NCBI RefSeq assembly: GCF_001514125.1
Contig: NZ_KQ948559.1
Span: 170,542 to 234,541 of the forward strand
DNA: 64,000 nt
DNA from: Streptomyces longwoodensis
Lineage (GTDB): Bacteria > Actinomycetota > Actinomycetes > Streptomycetales > Streptomycetaceae
Direction: 5' to 3'
Below the pieces are notes generated by a model, which saw only the letters and a list, made by a program, of their open reading frames with translations, did no database searches and was not told where the DNA came from. Shown here piece after piece: positions 44,355 to 54,900 of the stretch; position 1 is the stretch's first letter, and every line of letters begins with the position of its first letter. The position numbers and the translations under genes were made by a program.

Positions 44355-45719
44355 TCAGAGCTTCGTCCACGCCTCCGTCAGCGTCGCGCGCAGGATCTGC
44401 TCGATCTCGTCGAACGTCGACTGGTCGGAGATCAGCGGCGGGGCGAGCTGGACGACCGGGTCGCCGCGGTCGTCGGCACGGCAGTACAGGCCGTTGTCGA
44501 ACAGCGCCTTGGACAGGAAGCCGTACAGGACGCGCTCGGTCTCGTCGTCGTTGAAGGACTCCTTGGTCGCCTTGTCCTTGACCAGCTCGATGCCGTAGAA
44601 GAAGCCGTTGCCGCGGACGTCGCCGACGATCGGCAGGTCGTGCAGCTTCTGCAGGGTGCCGAGGAAGGCGCCCTCGTTGTCCAGCACGTGCTGGGTGAGG
44701 TTCTCCCGCTCGAACAGGTCGAGGTTGGCGAGGCCCACCGCGGCCGACACGGGGTGACCGCCGAAGGTGTAGCCGTGCAGGAAGGTGTTGTCGCCCTTGT
44801 AGAACGGCTCGGCCAGCCGGTCGGAGATGATGCAGGCACCGATGGGGGAGTACCCGGAGGTCATGCCCTTGGCGCAGGTGATCATGTCCGGGACGTAGCC
44901 GAACTTGTCGCAGGCGAACATCGTGCCCAGGCGGCCGAAGGCGCAGATGACCTCGTCCGACACGAGCAGCACGTCGTACTGGTCGCAGATCTCGCGCACC
45001 CGCTGGAAGTAGCCGGGCGGGGGCGGGAAGCAGCCGCCGGCGTTCTGCACGGGCTCCAGGAAGACCGCCGCGACCGTGTCCGGGCCCTCGAAGAGGATCT
45101 GCTGCTCGATCTGGTCGGCGGCCCAGCGGCCGAACGCCTCGGGGTCGTCGCCGTGGATCGGGGCGCGGTAGATGTTGGTGTTCGGGACCTTGTGCGCGCC
45201 CGGGACCAGCGGCTCGAACGGCGCCTTCAGGGCCGGCAGGCCGGTGATCGACAGGGCGCCCTGCGGGGTGCCGTGGTAGGCGACCGCGCGGGAGATGACC
45301 TTGTGCTTGGTGGGCTTGCCGGTCAGCTTGAAGTACTGCTTGGCGAGCTTCCAGGCGGTCTCGACCGCCTCGCCGCCGCCGGTGGTGAAGAAGACCTTGT
45401 TCAGGTCGCCCGGCGCGTAGTCGGCGAGCCGCTCGGCCAGCTCGACCGCCTTCGGGTGGGCGTACGACCACACCGGGAAGAACGCCAGCTCCTGGGCCTG
45501 CTTGAACGCGGTCTCCGCCAGCTCCGTGCGGCCGTGACCGGCCTGGACCACGAACAGACCCGCGAGACCGTCGAGGTAGCGCTTGCCGTTGTCGTCGTAG
45601 ATGTAGGTGCCCTCGCCGCGCACGATCGTCGGGACGGGAGAGTTCTCGTACGAGGACATGCGGGTGAAGTGCATCCACAGGTGGTCGTACGCGGTGCGGC
45701 TGAGGTCCTTGGTGCTCAC
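44355..45719 (-). CDS. Class III aminotransferase, likely putrescine/GABA aminotransferase
   Basis: 454 residues. PLP-dependent omega-aminotransferase: GGGEAVETAWKLAKQY, LVSDEVICAFGRLG (the Asp that holds the pyridine N) and the Schiff-base Lys in TCAKGMTSGYSPIG. Neighbouring genes are an Lrp regulator (19 bases upstream) and a divergent gamma-aminobutyraldehyde dehydrogenase. This grouping fits conversion of putrescine to 4-aminobutyrate. Beta-alanine or pyruvate transaminase are alternatives. Confidence 0.87.
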   Translation of the reverse strand: MSTKDLSRTAYDHLWMHFTRMSSYENSPVPTIVRGEGTYIYDDNGKRYLDGLAGLFVVQAGHGRTELAETAFKQAQELAFFPVWSYAHPKAVELAERLADYAPGDLNKVFFTTGGGEAVETAWKLAKQYFKLTGKPTKHKVISRAVAYHGTPQGALSITGLPALKAPFEPLVPGAHKVPNTNIYRAPIHGDDPEAFGRWAADQIEQQILFEGPDTVAAVFLEPVQNAGGCFPPPPGYFQRVREICDQYDVLLVSDEVICAFGRLGTMFACDKFGYVPDMITCAKGMTSGYSPIGACIISDRLAEPFYKGDNTFLHGYTFGGHPVSAAVGLANLDLFERENLTQHVLDNEGAFLGTLQKLHDLPIVGDVRGNGFFYGIELVKDKATKESFNDDETERVLYGFLSKALFDNGLYCRADDRGDPVVQLAPPLISDQSTFDEIEQILRATLTEAWTKL

Positions 45720-45738
45720 GGTTATCGGGTCCTCACGG

Positions 45739-46263
45739 TTATCGGGTTCCCCACATGTAGGTCTGCTTCTTCAGCTTCAGGTAGACGAAGCTCTCCGTGG
45801 AGCGCACGCCGGGCTGCGCCCGGATGCGTTTGTTGATCACGTCGAGCAGGTGGTCGTCGTCCTCGCAGACGATCTCGGCGAGGATGTCGAACGAGCCCGC
45901 CGTCATCACCACGTACTCGACTTCCGCCATGTCGGTGAGCGCGTCCGCGATCGCCTCGACGTCGCCCTCGACGTTGATCCCGACCATCGCCTGCCGGCGG
46001 AAGCCCACGGTGAGCGGGTCCGTGACGGCGACGATCTGCATCACGCCCTGGTCGAGCAGCTTCTGGACGCGCTGGCGCACGGCCGCCTCCGACAGGCCGA
46101 CGGCCTTGCCGATCGCGGCGTAGGGCCGGCGGCCGTCCTGCTGGAGCTGCTCGATGATGGCGAGGCTGACGGCATCCAGATGGGGGGTGCCGTTCCTGGA
46201 ATCGCGGGGGTCCCGCGAGTCCCTGTGCTCTGCGCTTCGACTGGCCACGGCCTCACTGTGCAC
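45739..46263 (-). CDS. Lrp/AsnC family transcriptional regulator
   Basis: 174 residues from the GTG at 46263; a TTG at 46284 would add seven. Winged-helix DNA-binding domain (LDAVSLAIIEQLQQDGRRPYAAIGKAVGLSEAAVRQRVQKLL) then a RAM ligand domain (VGINVEGDVEAIADAL, VVMTAGSFDILAEIV). It lies between the aminotransferase and the divergent aldehyde dehydrogenase, so it probably controls polyamine use from the shared region 46264-46431. Confidence 0.88.
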   Translation of the reverse strand: MHSEAVASRSAEHRDSRDPRDSRNGTPHLDAVSLAIIEQLQQDGRRPYAAIGKAVGLSEAAVRQRVQKLLDQGVMQIVAVTDPLTVGFRRQAMVGINVEGDVEAIADALTDMAEVEYVVMTAGSFDILAEIVCEDDDHLLDVINKRIRAQPGVRSTESFVYLKLKKQTYMWGTR

Positions 46264-46431
46264 GACGTCTCGACAGTTGCGCAAGGTCGAGGCGATGAAA
46301 TTCGTTGTCTACGTGACGGAAGCCTGCGGATTTCGCAGCTACGGCGGGATCGGGGGTGTTGAAAACGTCGGCTCTCCGATTAGGCTGGGTGTCTCAGTCA
46401 TTGGACACCCCTGACCCTTGGAGGGCCGGCA

Positions 46432-47871
46432 GTGAGCACCGAGCTGCGTCGTCTGCGCAATTACATCGACGGTGAGTTCCGGGACGCCGCCGACGGACGG
46501 ACCACCGAGGTGGTCAACCCCGCGACCGGCGAGGCGTACGCGACCGCCCCGCTGTCCGGGCAGGAGGACGTCGACGCCGCCATGGCGGCCGCCGCCGCGG
46601 CCTTCCCCGGCTGGCGCGACACCACCCCCGCCGAGCGCCAGAAGGCCCTCCTGAAGATCGCGGACGCGTTCGAGGCGCGCGCCGAGGACCTGATCGCCGC
46701 GGAGGTGGAGAACACGGGCAAGCCCGTCGGGCTCACCCGCACCGAGGAGATCCCGCCGATGGTCGACCAGATCCGCTTCTTCGCGGGTGCGGCGCGGCTG
46801 CTCGAGGGCCGCTCGGCCGGCGAGTACATGGAGGGGCTCACCTCGATCGTCCGCCGCGAGCCGGTCGGCGTCTGCGCGCAGGTCGCGCCGTGGAACTACC
46901 CGATGATGATGGCCGTGTGGAAGTTCGCCCCGGCGATCGCCGCGGGCAACACGGTCGTGCTGAAGCCGTCGGACACCACGCCGGCCTCCACCGTCCTGAT
47001 CGCGGAGATCCTCGGCGAGATCCTGCCCAAGGGCGTCTTCAACGTCATCTGCGGCGACCGCGAGACCGGCCGCATGATGGTCGAGCACCCCACCCCGGCC
47101 ATGGCCTCCATCACCGGCTCGGTCCGCGCCGGCGTCGAGGTCGCCAAGTCCGCCTCCGCCGACGTCAAGCGCGTCCACCTGGAGCTGGGCGGCAAGGCCC
47201 CGGTCGTGGTGTTCGAGGACACCGACATCGCCAAGGCCGTCGAGGACATCTCCGTCGCCGGGTTCTTCAACGCCGGCCAGGACTGCACGGCCGCCACGCG
47301 CGTGCTGGTCCACGAGTCCATCCACGACGAGTTCGTCTCGGCGCTCGCCAAGACGGCCGCCGAGACCAAGACCGGCCACCCGGACGACGAGGACGTGCTC
47401 TTCGGCCCGCTGAACAACCCGCGCCAGCTCGAGCAGGTCGCCGGCTTCATCGAGCGGCTGCCGGCGCACGCCAAGGTCGAGGCGGGCGGCCAGCGGGTCG
47501 GCGACAAGGGCTACTTCTACGCCCCGACGGTCGTCTCCGGCCTGAATCAGGACGACGAGATCATCCAGAACGAGGTCTTCGGCCCGGTCATCACCGTCCA
47601 GTCCTTCAGCGACGAGGACCAGGCGGTCGAGTGGGCCAACGGCGTGGAGTACGCGCTGGCCTCCTCGGTGTGGACCAAGGACCACGGTCGCGCCATGCGC
47701 CTGTCCAAGAAGCTCGACTTCGGCTGCGTGTGGATCAACACCCACATCCCGCTGGTCGCCGAGATGCCCCACGGCGGCTTCAAGAAGTCCGGCTACGGCA
47801 AGGACCTGTCGGCGTACGGGTTCGAGGACTACACCCGCATCAAGCACGTGATGACGTCGCTGGACGCGTGA
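46432..47871 (+). CDS. Gamma-aminobutyraldehyde dehydrogenase
   Basis: 479 residues, GTG start after GGAGGG. NAD(P)-dependent aldehyde dehydrogenase: PWNYPMMMAVWK, LKPSDTTPASTV, the Glu in LELGGKAP and the catalytic Cys in FNAGQDCTAATRV. The DCTAA context and the polyamine neighbours point to oxidation of 4-aminobutanal to GABA (PatD/YdcW-type). Betaine aldehyde is an alternative. A perfect terminator follows. Confidence 0.9.
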   Translation: MSTELRRLRNYIDGEFRDAADGRTTEVVNPATGEAYATAPLSGQEDVDAAMAAAAAAFPGWRDTTPAERQKALLKIADAFEARAEDLIAAEVENTGKPVGLTRTEEIPPMVDQIRFFAGAARLLEGRSAGEYMEGLTSIVRREPVGVCAQVAPWNYPMMMAVWKFAPAIAAGNTVVLKPSDTTPASTVLIAEILGEILPKGVFNVICGDRETGRMMVEHPTPAMASITGSVRAGVEVAKSASADVKRVHLELGGKAPVVVFEDTDIAKAVEDISVAGFFNAGQDCTAATRVLVHESIHDEFVSALAKTAAETKTGHPDDEDVLFGPLNNPRQLEQVAGFIERLPAHAKVEAGGQRVGDKGYFYAPTVVSGLNQDDEIIQNEVFGPVITVQSFSDEDQAVEWANGVEYALASSVWTKDHGRAMRLSKKLDFGCVWINTHIPLVAEMPHGGFKKSGYGKDLSAYGFEDYTRIKHVMTSLDA

Positions 47872-47901
47872 CCCCGGACCGGGCCGCACCGCCCGGGACC
47901 T

Positions 47902-47937
47902 GACGAGGCCCGCACCCTTGGGGGTGCGGGCCTCGTC
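47902..47937 (+). terminator. Terminator after the aldehyde dehydrogenase gene
   Basis: A perfect 16-bp inverted repeat, GACGAGGCCCGCACCC (47902-47917) with its complement at 47922-47937, and a 4-base loop, 31 bases after the stop. Confidence 0.85.
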
Positions 47938-48088
47938 GTCTGTGCCCCCGGCGCTCCCCAGGGGGCGGGAAACCGGCGGTCACCTGCCCGTTCTCCGGTG
48001 CTGTGACGCAGAACACCCTTGACCCGCGTGATCCGAACACAAGATCATCACAGCTCTTGTTAAGGAAAATTAAAGAAACGGGTGGGGC

Positions 48089-51000
48089 GTGTTGACCCAA
48101 CAACGGTGGCGCGGCTGGCGTCACGCGATACGGAGCGGGGCGGTCACCGTCGCACTCCTCGGGGGAATGGTCCCGGCGCTCGGCGCCGGGGCGACCGGAG
48201 CCCTCGCCGCCGACGGCGGCACCGCGGCGGCGGCCGACGAGACGCCCGAGGCCAGGGCGAGTGCCCTCGCGGCCAAGACCGGTGAGCGGGTGGGCGTCGG
48301 CGCGGCGACCACCGAGTCGACCCAGGTGTTCGCCAATCCCGACGGCAGCTTCACACAGGAGATGAACGCGGCGCCGGTCCGCGCCCAGCGGGACGACGGG
48401 ACCTGGGCGGCCATCGACACCACGCTGGTGCGCGACGCCGACGGTTCGGTGCGGGCCCGCAACACCACCGCGGACCTCACGTTCTCGGGCGGTGGCACCG
48501 GCAAGCGGCTGGTCACCCTGGCGGACGACGGGCACGAGCTGTCGCTCGGCTGGCCCACCGCACTGCCCGCGCCCCGCCTGGAGGGCGCGACCGCCACCTA
48601 TGCCGACGTCCTGCCCGACGTCGACCTGCGGCTGACCGCGTTGAGCACCGGCTACACGTCCGTCCTGGTGGTGCGGACCGCCGAGGCGGCGAAGAACCCG
48701 GCACTGGACGGCATCAGGATGAGCCTCGCGGGTGACGGCCTGGACGTCACCCCGACGAAGGACGGCGGGTTCGTCGCGCGCGACGGCGACGGCACCCCCG
48801 TCTTCGAGAGCCCGGCGGGTCGGATGTGGGACTCGGCAGGTGACACCGCGGACGCCGACACCGCGGGCGCCACCACGCAACTCGCCCGCACCGCGCCCCT
48901 GACGACACCGTCGGCCTCCGACGCGCCGACCCCAGCGTCCGGCACCCCCTCCCCGGAGCCCGCGACCACCGCGCCCGGGCAGGCCCCGGCTGCCACCCCG
49001 CTGCCCGCAGCCCACGGCGAGCCGGCCCCCACCGAGGGCCCCGGCACCGGCGACGCGGTGGCCGACCTCCCGCTGAAGGTCACCGGCACGACGCTGCAGA
49101 TCACGCCCGACCCGGCGCTGCTGCACGGCGAGGACACCGTCTTCCCGCTGTACATCGACCCGCCGACCAAGGGCATCTCGCTCGGCGACTGGACGGCGCT
49201 GGCCTCCAACGGCACCAAGTACTGGAAGTTCGACGGGGACAAAGGCGTGGGGCGCTGCTCCAACTACGCCGGTTACCTCTGCTCCAACAGCCCGTACACC
49301 CAGCGCATGTACTTCGAGTACCCGCTGTCCTCGATCCACGGCAAGAAGATCCTCGACGCGACGTTCGAGGTGTACCAGACGTGGACGTTCACGTGCACGC
49401 CCCACTGGTACGACCTGAGCCACGTCACCTCGGGCATCTCCTCGAGTACCACCTGGTCCTCCCGCCCGAGTGCGGACGACCTGATGGGCGACCGGTCCGT
49501 GGCCTACGGCCGGGGCAGCCTGTGCGACCCCTCGCAGCCGGCGAACTGGGTGCGCTTCAGCGACAACGTCGCGGGCGGTGAGACCAACGAGAACCTGACG
49601 CCGACCCTCGCGGCCCACGCGGCGAACAAGTCGGCGCAGATCACCTTCTCGCTCACCGCGCACGACGAGTCGGACGCGGGCGCCTGGGCGCGCTTCCGCA
49701 ACGACGCGAAGCTGTCCGTCACGTACGTCTCCTACCCGGACAAGCCGACCTCGTACGGCGTCCAGCAGGGCACCACCGGGCGTGCCTGCAACGCCTCCAC
49801 GCTGCCCTTCGCCACCAGCGACACCACGCCGAAGATGCTCGCCACGGTGCAGTCGGCGGACGGCTCCAACGCCCAGCTGCGCGCGCTGTTCGAGGTGTGG
49901 AAGGCGGACGGCTCGAGCCGGGTCTGGTACGCGGCCTCGCCGGATGCGGCCTGGGTCGCCGACAACGCCGTGCGCGACGCGTCCACGGGTGCGCTGGCCG
50001 CCCAGACGAACTACCGGATGCGGGTCAAGACGCAGGCCTACTACAAGACGGACCGGGGCGACACCGGTGTGCTCGACTCCTCCTGGTCGTCCTGGTGCTA
50101 CTTCCGAGTCGACACCGACTCGCCACCGCCCCCGGTCGTCACCAGCGCGGACGGCACCTACAAGCCCGCCGAGACCGACCCCGCCGCGGGTGGTGTCGGC
50201 ACCCCGGGCAAGTTCACCTTCACTCCCGCCGACACCAACGCCACCACGCCCGGCATCCAGTCGGACGTCGTCAGCTACCGGTGGAAGCTGAACAGCGGCG
50301 CGCTCTCCCCACCCATCAACGTGTCCACCGGCGCCTCGACCACCGTGTCGATCACCCCGAACCAGGCCGGTGAGAACACCGTCCAGGTGTGGGGCTACGA
50401 CGCCGCGAGCCACAGCTCACTGACCGGCTACTACAGCTTCCTGGTCAAGGGCGCCGAACTGCCCTCGGGCACCTGGCACCTGGACAACGGCACGGCCGAC
50501 GCGACGACCGCGACCCAGCACCCGCTGACCAACAACGGCGCCACCTGGGACACCCTGTCCCGCAGCGGCACCGGTGCGGCCAAGCTCAACGGCACGACGG
50601 CGTACCTGAACACCGCCGGTCCGGTCCTCGACACCACGAAGTCCTTCACCGTCTCCGCCTGGGCGCGGCTGACGAAGAACGACGTCAACTACACCGTGCT
50701 GTCCCAGGCCGGTACCAACGCCTCCGGGTTCCAGCTGTACTACTCCAGCAGCTACAAGGCGTGGGTCTTCAACCGGCACCAGACGGACGTCGTCAACCCG
50801 GGCATCACCCGCTCGATCGGCACCCGGCCGCCGGTCCTGAACGCCTGGACGCACCTGACGGGCGTCTACGACGCGGCCAACCAGACGGTCCAGCTCTACG
50901 TCAACGGTGTCCCGCAGGGCACTCCGGTCGCGTTCACCACCCCGTGGAAGGCGTCCGGCAACCTGCAGATCGGCAGGCTCTGGTACGACGGCGGCGGCAA

Positions 51001-51889
51001 GGAGAACTTCTCCGGCACCATCGACGAGGTGAAGGTCTGGTCGCGCGCCCTCGCCGACACCGAGGTCGCCCACGAGGCGTGGCTGGAGGACGAGGACCTC
51101 AGCGACGGCACCGCCGGCGACCCCGTCCCCGCCCTCGTCGCCCGCTGGGACGCCACCGACACGGCCAACGCCACCGGCACCACGGTCAAGGACACCAGCG
51201 GCTTCGCCCGTAACCTCACCCTCAACGGGGCGGCGCTCACCACGATCACCACGGGCGACCCCGACATCGGTGAGGAGGTCACGTCCCGTCAGACGATGGG
51301 CCTCAACGGCACCAGCGCCTACGCCACGGCCACCGGCCCCGTCGTCGACGACACCGGCTCCTTCACCGCGACCGCCTGGGTCACCCTCGACCCGGCCAAG
51401 TTCACCGACACCACCAAGTCCTACGCGGTGCAGGTGTTCGGCCAGTCCGGCACCAGCCAGTCCGCCTGGGGCGTCTGGTACGAGCAGCCCGCCGGCAGCG
51501 CCCAGGGCCAGTGGACCTTCGGCCGCCCGGACAAGGACGGTACCGGTGCGGTCTGGACCCGCAGCGACTCCACGGCGTTCGCCACCGCCCAGCTGGGCGT
51601 CCCGGTCATGCTCACCGTCGTCCACGACGCCCAGGCGGCCGCCGACCCCGACGACACCTCCCGTCTCGGCGGACTCAAGCTGTACGTCGACAGCGCCCTG
51701 ATGGGCGACGAGGACGGGGTGTCGTACTCCGCCCCATGGCAGGGCACGGGCGCCTTCGAGATCGGCCGGGCGAAGATCAACGGCGCTGCCGCGCGCTACT
51801 TCCCCGGCACGATCGACAGCGTCCGCGTCTGGGCGGGAGCCACCTCCACCGGCGCGATCGCCGACCGGCGCAACGCCGAGCAGCAGTAA
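48089..51889 (+). CDS. Giant secreted LamG (concanavalin-like) domain protein
   Basis: 1266 residues from the GTG at 48089. A signal peptide of about 40 residues (ends near AADGG) leads into a beta-rich region of about 200 residues, then an Ala/Pro/Thr linker (about 250-330), a DNRLRE-like beta-sandwich segment (about 350-550), fibronectin/Ig-like segments (about 560-790), and two LamG jellyroll domains at about 800-1000 and 1040-1266 (SFTVSAWARLTKND and SFTATAWVTLDPAKF start them). It is a large surface or extracellular adhesin-like protein. It lies just upstream of the RHS protein gene, a pairing common in Streptomyces, with a terminator between them. Confidence 0.85.
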   Translation: MLTQQRWRGWRHAIRSGAVTVALLGGMVPALGAGATGALAADGGTAAAADETPEARASALAAKTGERVGVGAATTESTQVFANPDGSFTQEMNAAPVRAQRDDGTWAAIDTTLVRDADGSVRARNTTADLTFSGGGTGKRLVTLADDGHELSLGWPTALPAPRLEGATATYADVLPDVDLRLTALSTGYTSVLVVRTAEAAKNPALDGIRMSLAGDGLDVTPTKDGGFVARDGDGTPVFESPAGRMWDSAGDTADADTAGATTQLARTAPLTTPSASDAPTPASGTPSPEPATTAPGQAPAATPLPAAHGEPAPTEGPGTGDAVADLPLKVTGTTLQITPDPALLHGEDTVFPLYIDPPTKGISLGDWTALASNGTKYWKFDGDKGVGRCSNYAGYLCSNSPYTQRMYFEYPLSSIHGKKILDATFEVYQTWTFTCTPHWYDLSHVTSGISSSTTWSSRPSADDLMGDRSVAYGRGSLCDPSQPANWVRFSDNVAGGETNENLTPTLAAHAANKSAQITFSLTAHDESDAGAWARFRNDAKLSVTYVSYPDKPTSYGVQQGTTGRACNASTLPFATSDTTPKMLATVQSADGSNAQLRALFEVWKADGSSRVWYAASPDAAWVADNAVRDASTGALAAQTNYRMRVKTQAYYKTDRGDTGVLDSSWSSWCYFRVDTDSPPPPVVTSADGTYKPAETDPAAGGVGTPGKFTFTPADTNATTPGIQSDVVSYRWKLNSGALSPPINVSTGASTTVSITPNQAGENTVQVWGYDAASHSSLTGYYSFLVKGAELPSGTWHLDNGTADATTATQHPLTNNGATWDTLSRSGTGAAKLNGTTAYLNTAGPVLDTTKSFTVSAWARLTKNDVNYTVLSQAGTNASGFQLYYSSSYKAWVFNRHQTDVVNPGITRSIGTRPPVLNAWTHLTGVYDAANQTVQLYVNGVPQGTPVAFTTPWKASGNLQIGRLWYDGGGKENFSGTIDEVKVWSRALADTEVAHEAWLEDEDLSDGTAGDPVPALVARWDATDTANATGTTVKDTSGFARNLTLNGAALTTITTGDPDIGEEVTSRQTMGLNGTSAYATATGPVVDDTGSFTATAWVTLDPAKFTDTTKSYAVQVFGQSGTSQSAWGVWYEQPAGSAQGQWTFGRPDKDGTGAVWTRSDSTAFATAQLGVPVMLTVVHDAQAAADPDDTSRLGGLKLYVDSALMGDEDGVSYSAPWQGTGAFEIGRAKINGAAARYFPGTIDSVRVWAGATSTGAIADRRNAEQQ

Positions 51890-51898
51890 CGACCGACC

Positions 51899-51934
51899 GG
51901 GACAGGGCGGGCGTCCCCACGCCCGCCCTGTCCC
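51899..51934 (+). terminator. Perfect hairpin between LamG and RHS genes
   Basis: A perfect 16-bp inverted repeat (GGGACAGGGCGGGCGT, 51899-51914, with complement 51919-51934), 4-base CCCC loop, followed by a short T-containing tract, 10 bases after the LamG stop. The RHS gene starts only 40 bases later. Confidence 0.85.
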
Positions 51935-51973
51935 GCGCTGTCCTTTTCCGACCTCCGAGAACCGGGACCCACC

Positions 51974-54900
51974 GTGTCTTCCTCACCACCCCCGAAACGA
52001 CGTGTGCCAAGGGCGGTCGTCCGCCGCTGGCTCGGCCGCGGCGCGCTGATCGCCGCGCTCTCCCTGCTGCCGCAGGTCGTGGCCCCGTCGGGCTACGACT
52101 TCACCGCCCAGGCGCAGTCCGCGGCCGGCCGCAAGAAGCTGGAGAACCGGCCCGAGGCCAGGATCGACAAAGTGGGCGTGCTCAAGCCGAGCACGTCCAA
52201 GGCCCCCAGGGACAAGGCCGCACCGGCCGTCGCGCAGACGCGTGAGCGGCTGGGCCGGGCCGCCTGGCCCACCGCGGGCAGGGCGACCGCCGACGTCCCG
52301 CCGACCGGTGGGACGTCCCTGACCGTGGGCGGCCTGGGCGTGACCCTGGACCAGATGCCCGCCGCCGCGGCGAAGAGCAGGCCGACGACCAAGGCACTCG
52401 CCTCCGCCCCGGCCGGGAAGGTCGCCCTCGGCGTCCAGTCCCGGACGGCCGCGCAGAAGGCGGGCGTCAACGGCGTCCTGCTGCACCTCGCCCCGTCCGG
52501 CGGCGTGGGCAAGCTGCGCGTCTCCCTGAGCTACGCCTCGTTCAAGGACGTCTACGGCGGCAACTTCGGCCCCCGGCTGCGTCTGGTGACCCTCCCGGCG
52601 TGTGCGCTGACCACCCCGCAGAAGGCGGCGTGCCGCACGCAGACACCGGTCGCGGGCGCCGACAACGACGCCGCGTCCCAGACGGTGAGCGGCACCGTCT
52701 CCACCCGCACCCCGATGCTGCTCGCGGCCGCGGCCACGGCCGACGGTTCCGGCGGCGGCAGCGACTACGGGGCCACCCCGCTGGCGCCGACCGCGACGTG
52801 GGAGGCCGGCGGCAGCGCCGGCGACTTCAGCTGGAACTACCCGCTGCGCGTGCCGCCGGCGACCGCCGGCCCGTCGCCGAACCTGTCGATCTCGTACTCC
52901 TCCGGTGCGGTGGACGGCCGCACGGCCGGCGAGAACAACCAGACGTCGGTCGTCGGCGAGGGCTTCTCGATCACCGAGTCCTACATCGAGCGCAAGTACG
53001 CCACCTGCAAGGACGACGGACAGTCCGGCAAGGGCGACCAGTGCTGGAAGTACGCCAACGCCACGATGGTCCTCAACGGCAAGGCCGTCGAACTGGTCAA
53101 CGCCTGCACGGACAAGGCGGCCTGCGACAGCGCGGCCCTGTCCCAGGCGTCGGGCGGCACCTGGAAGGTGAAGAACGAGGACGGCACCCGCGTCGAGCAC
53201 CTGACGGGCGCGACCGGCAACGGTGACGACAACACCGAGTACTGGAAGGTCACCGACGCCTCCGGCACCCAGTACTTCTTCGGCAAGCACCGCCTGCCCG
53301 GCTGGAGCGACAAGGGCACCACGGACACCGCCGACGACGACCCGGTCACCAACTCGGTGTGGACGGTACCCGTCTTCGGTGACGACTCGGGTGAGCCCTG
53401 CTACAAGTCGACCGGCTTCGCCGACTCCTGGTGCAACCAGGCCTGGCGCTGGAACCTGGACTACGTCGTGGACACCCACGGCAACGCCTCCACGTACTGG
53501 TACGCCAAGGAGACCAACTACTACTCCAAGAACGCCGACACCACGGTCAACGGCACCGCCTACACCCGCGGCGGCTACCTCAACCGCATCGACTACGGCC
53601 TGCGTAGCGACCTGATCTACAGCAAGCCCGCCGCCCAGCAGGTGCGCTTCACCTACGCCGAGCGCTGCGTCGTCTCCGGCGGCTGCTCCAGCCTCACCTC
53701 GACCACCAAGGCCAACTGGCCCGACGTGCCGTTCGACATGATCTGCGCCTCGGGCACCAAGTGCACCACGCAGATCGGCCCGTCGTTCTTCACCCGCAAG
53801 CGCCTGACCGACGTCACCACGTCGGTGTGGACGGGCAGCGGCACCACCCAGCGGGACGTGGACACCTGGCACCTGGACCAGAGCTTCCCCGACACCGGTG
53901 ACGCCTCCTCGCCGAGCCTGTGGCTGAAGTCCATCCAGAACACCGGCAAGGCCAACGGCACCACGGCCCAGCTCCCGCCCGTCGTCTTCGGAGGCATCCA
54001 GACGGCCAACCACGTCGAGGGCAGCGGCCCGGACACCCTGCGCTACATCAAGTGGCGCGTGCGGACCGTCAAGTCCGAGACCGGCTCGACGACCACGGTC
54101 AACTACTCGGACCCGGACTGCATCTGGGGCACCGGCATGCCGGCGGACATCGACAAGAACACCCGCCGCTGCTTCCCCGTCAAGTGGTCCCAGTCGGGGG
54201 CCACCCCGGTCACCGACTGGTTCCACAAGTACGTCGTCACCTCCGTCTTCCAGGACGACCCCTACGGCCACGGCGACACGGGCGAGACGTACTACGACTA
54301 CCAGGGCGGCGCCGGCTGGGGCTACGCCGACGACGAGGGCCTCACCAAGTCCTCCAACCGCACCTGGTCGCAGTGGCGCGGCTACGGCAAGGTCGTGGAG
54401 ACCTCCGGCGACTCCGAGGGCCCGCGCTCGAAGAAGTCCACGCTCTACCTGCGCGGCCTGAACGGCGAGAAGGAACTCGACGGCACACCCCGCGTGGAGA
54501 AGGTCACCGACTCCACCGGCACCGCCCTCGACGACGCCCGCCAGTACGCCGGCTTCGTCCGCGAGACCATCGTCTACAACGGCACCGACGAGGTCAGCGG
54601 CACGATCAACACGCCCTGGTCCTCCCGTACGGGCAGCCACACCTACGGCTGGGGCACCACCGACTCCTGGATCGTCCAGCCCGGCCAGACCAGCACCCGC
54701 ACCAAAATCTCCACCGGCACTCGCACGGTCACCCAGAAGACCACGTACGACACCACGTACGGCATGCCGCTCACGGTCGAGGACAGCGGCGACGCCGGCA
54801 AGGCCGGCGACGAGACCTGCACCCGCACCGGCTACGCCCGCAACACGACGGCGTGGCTCGTGAACCAGGTCAGCCGGGTCGAGGTCTACTCGGTGCCGTG

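Noticed and set aside
48000..48088. Possible small RNA or mobile boundary before the LamG gene (AT-richer patch)
   Set aside because: The stretch is only about 50 bases, without a hairpin or integrase, and fits a promoter region.
47840..50413. Minus-strand frame opposite the LamG gene
   Set aside because: Antisense shadow with no ribosome site and no recognisable domain; the plus frame has a signal peptide and LamG domains.
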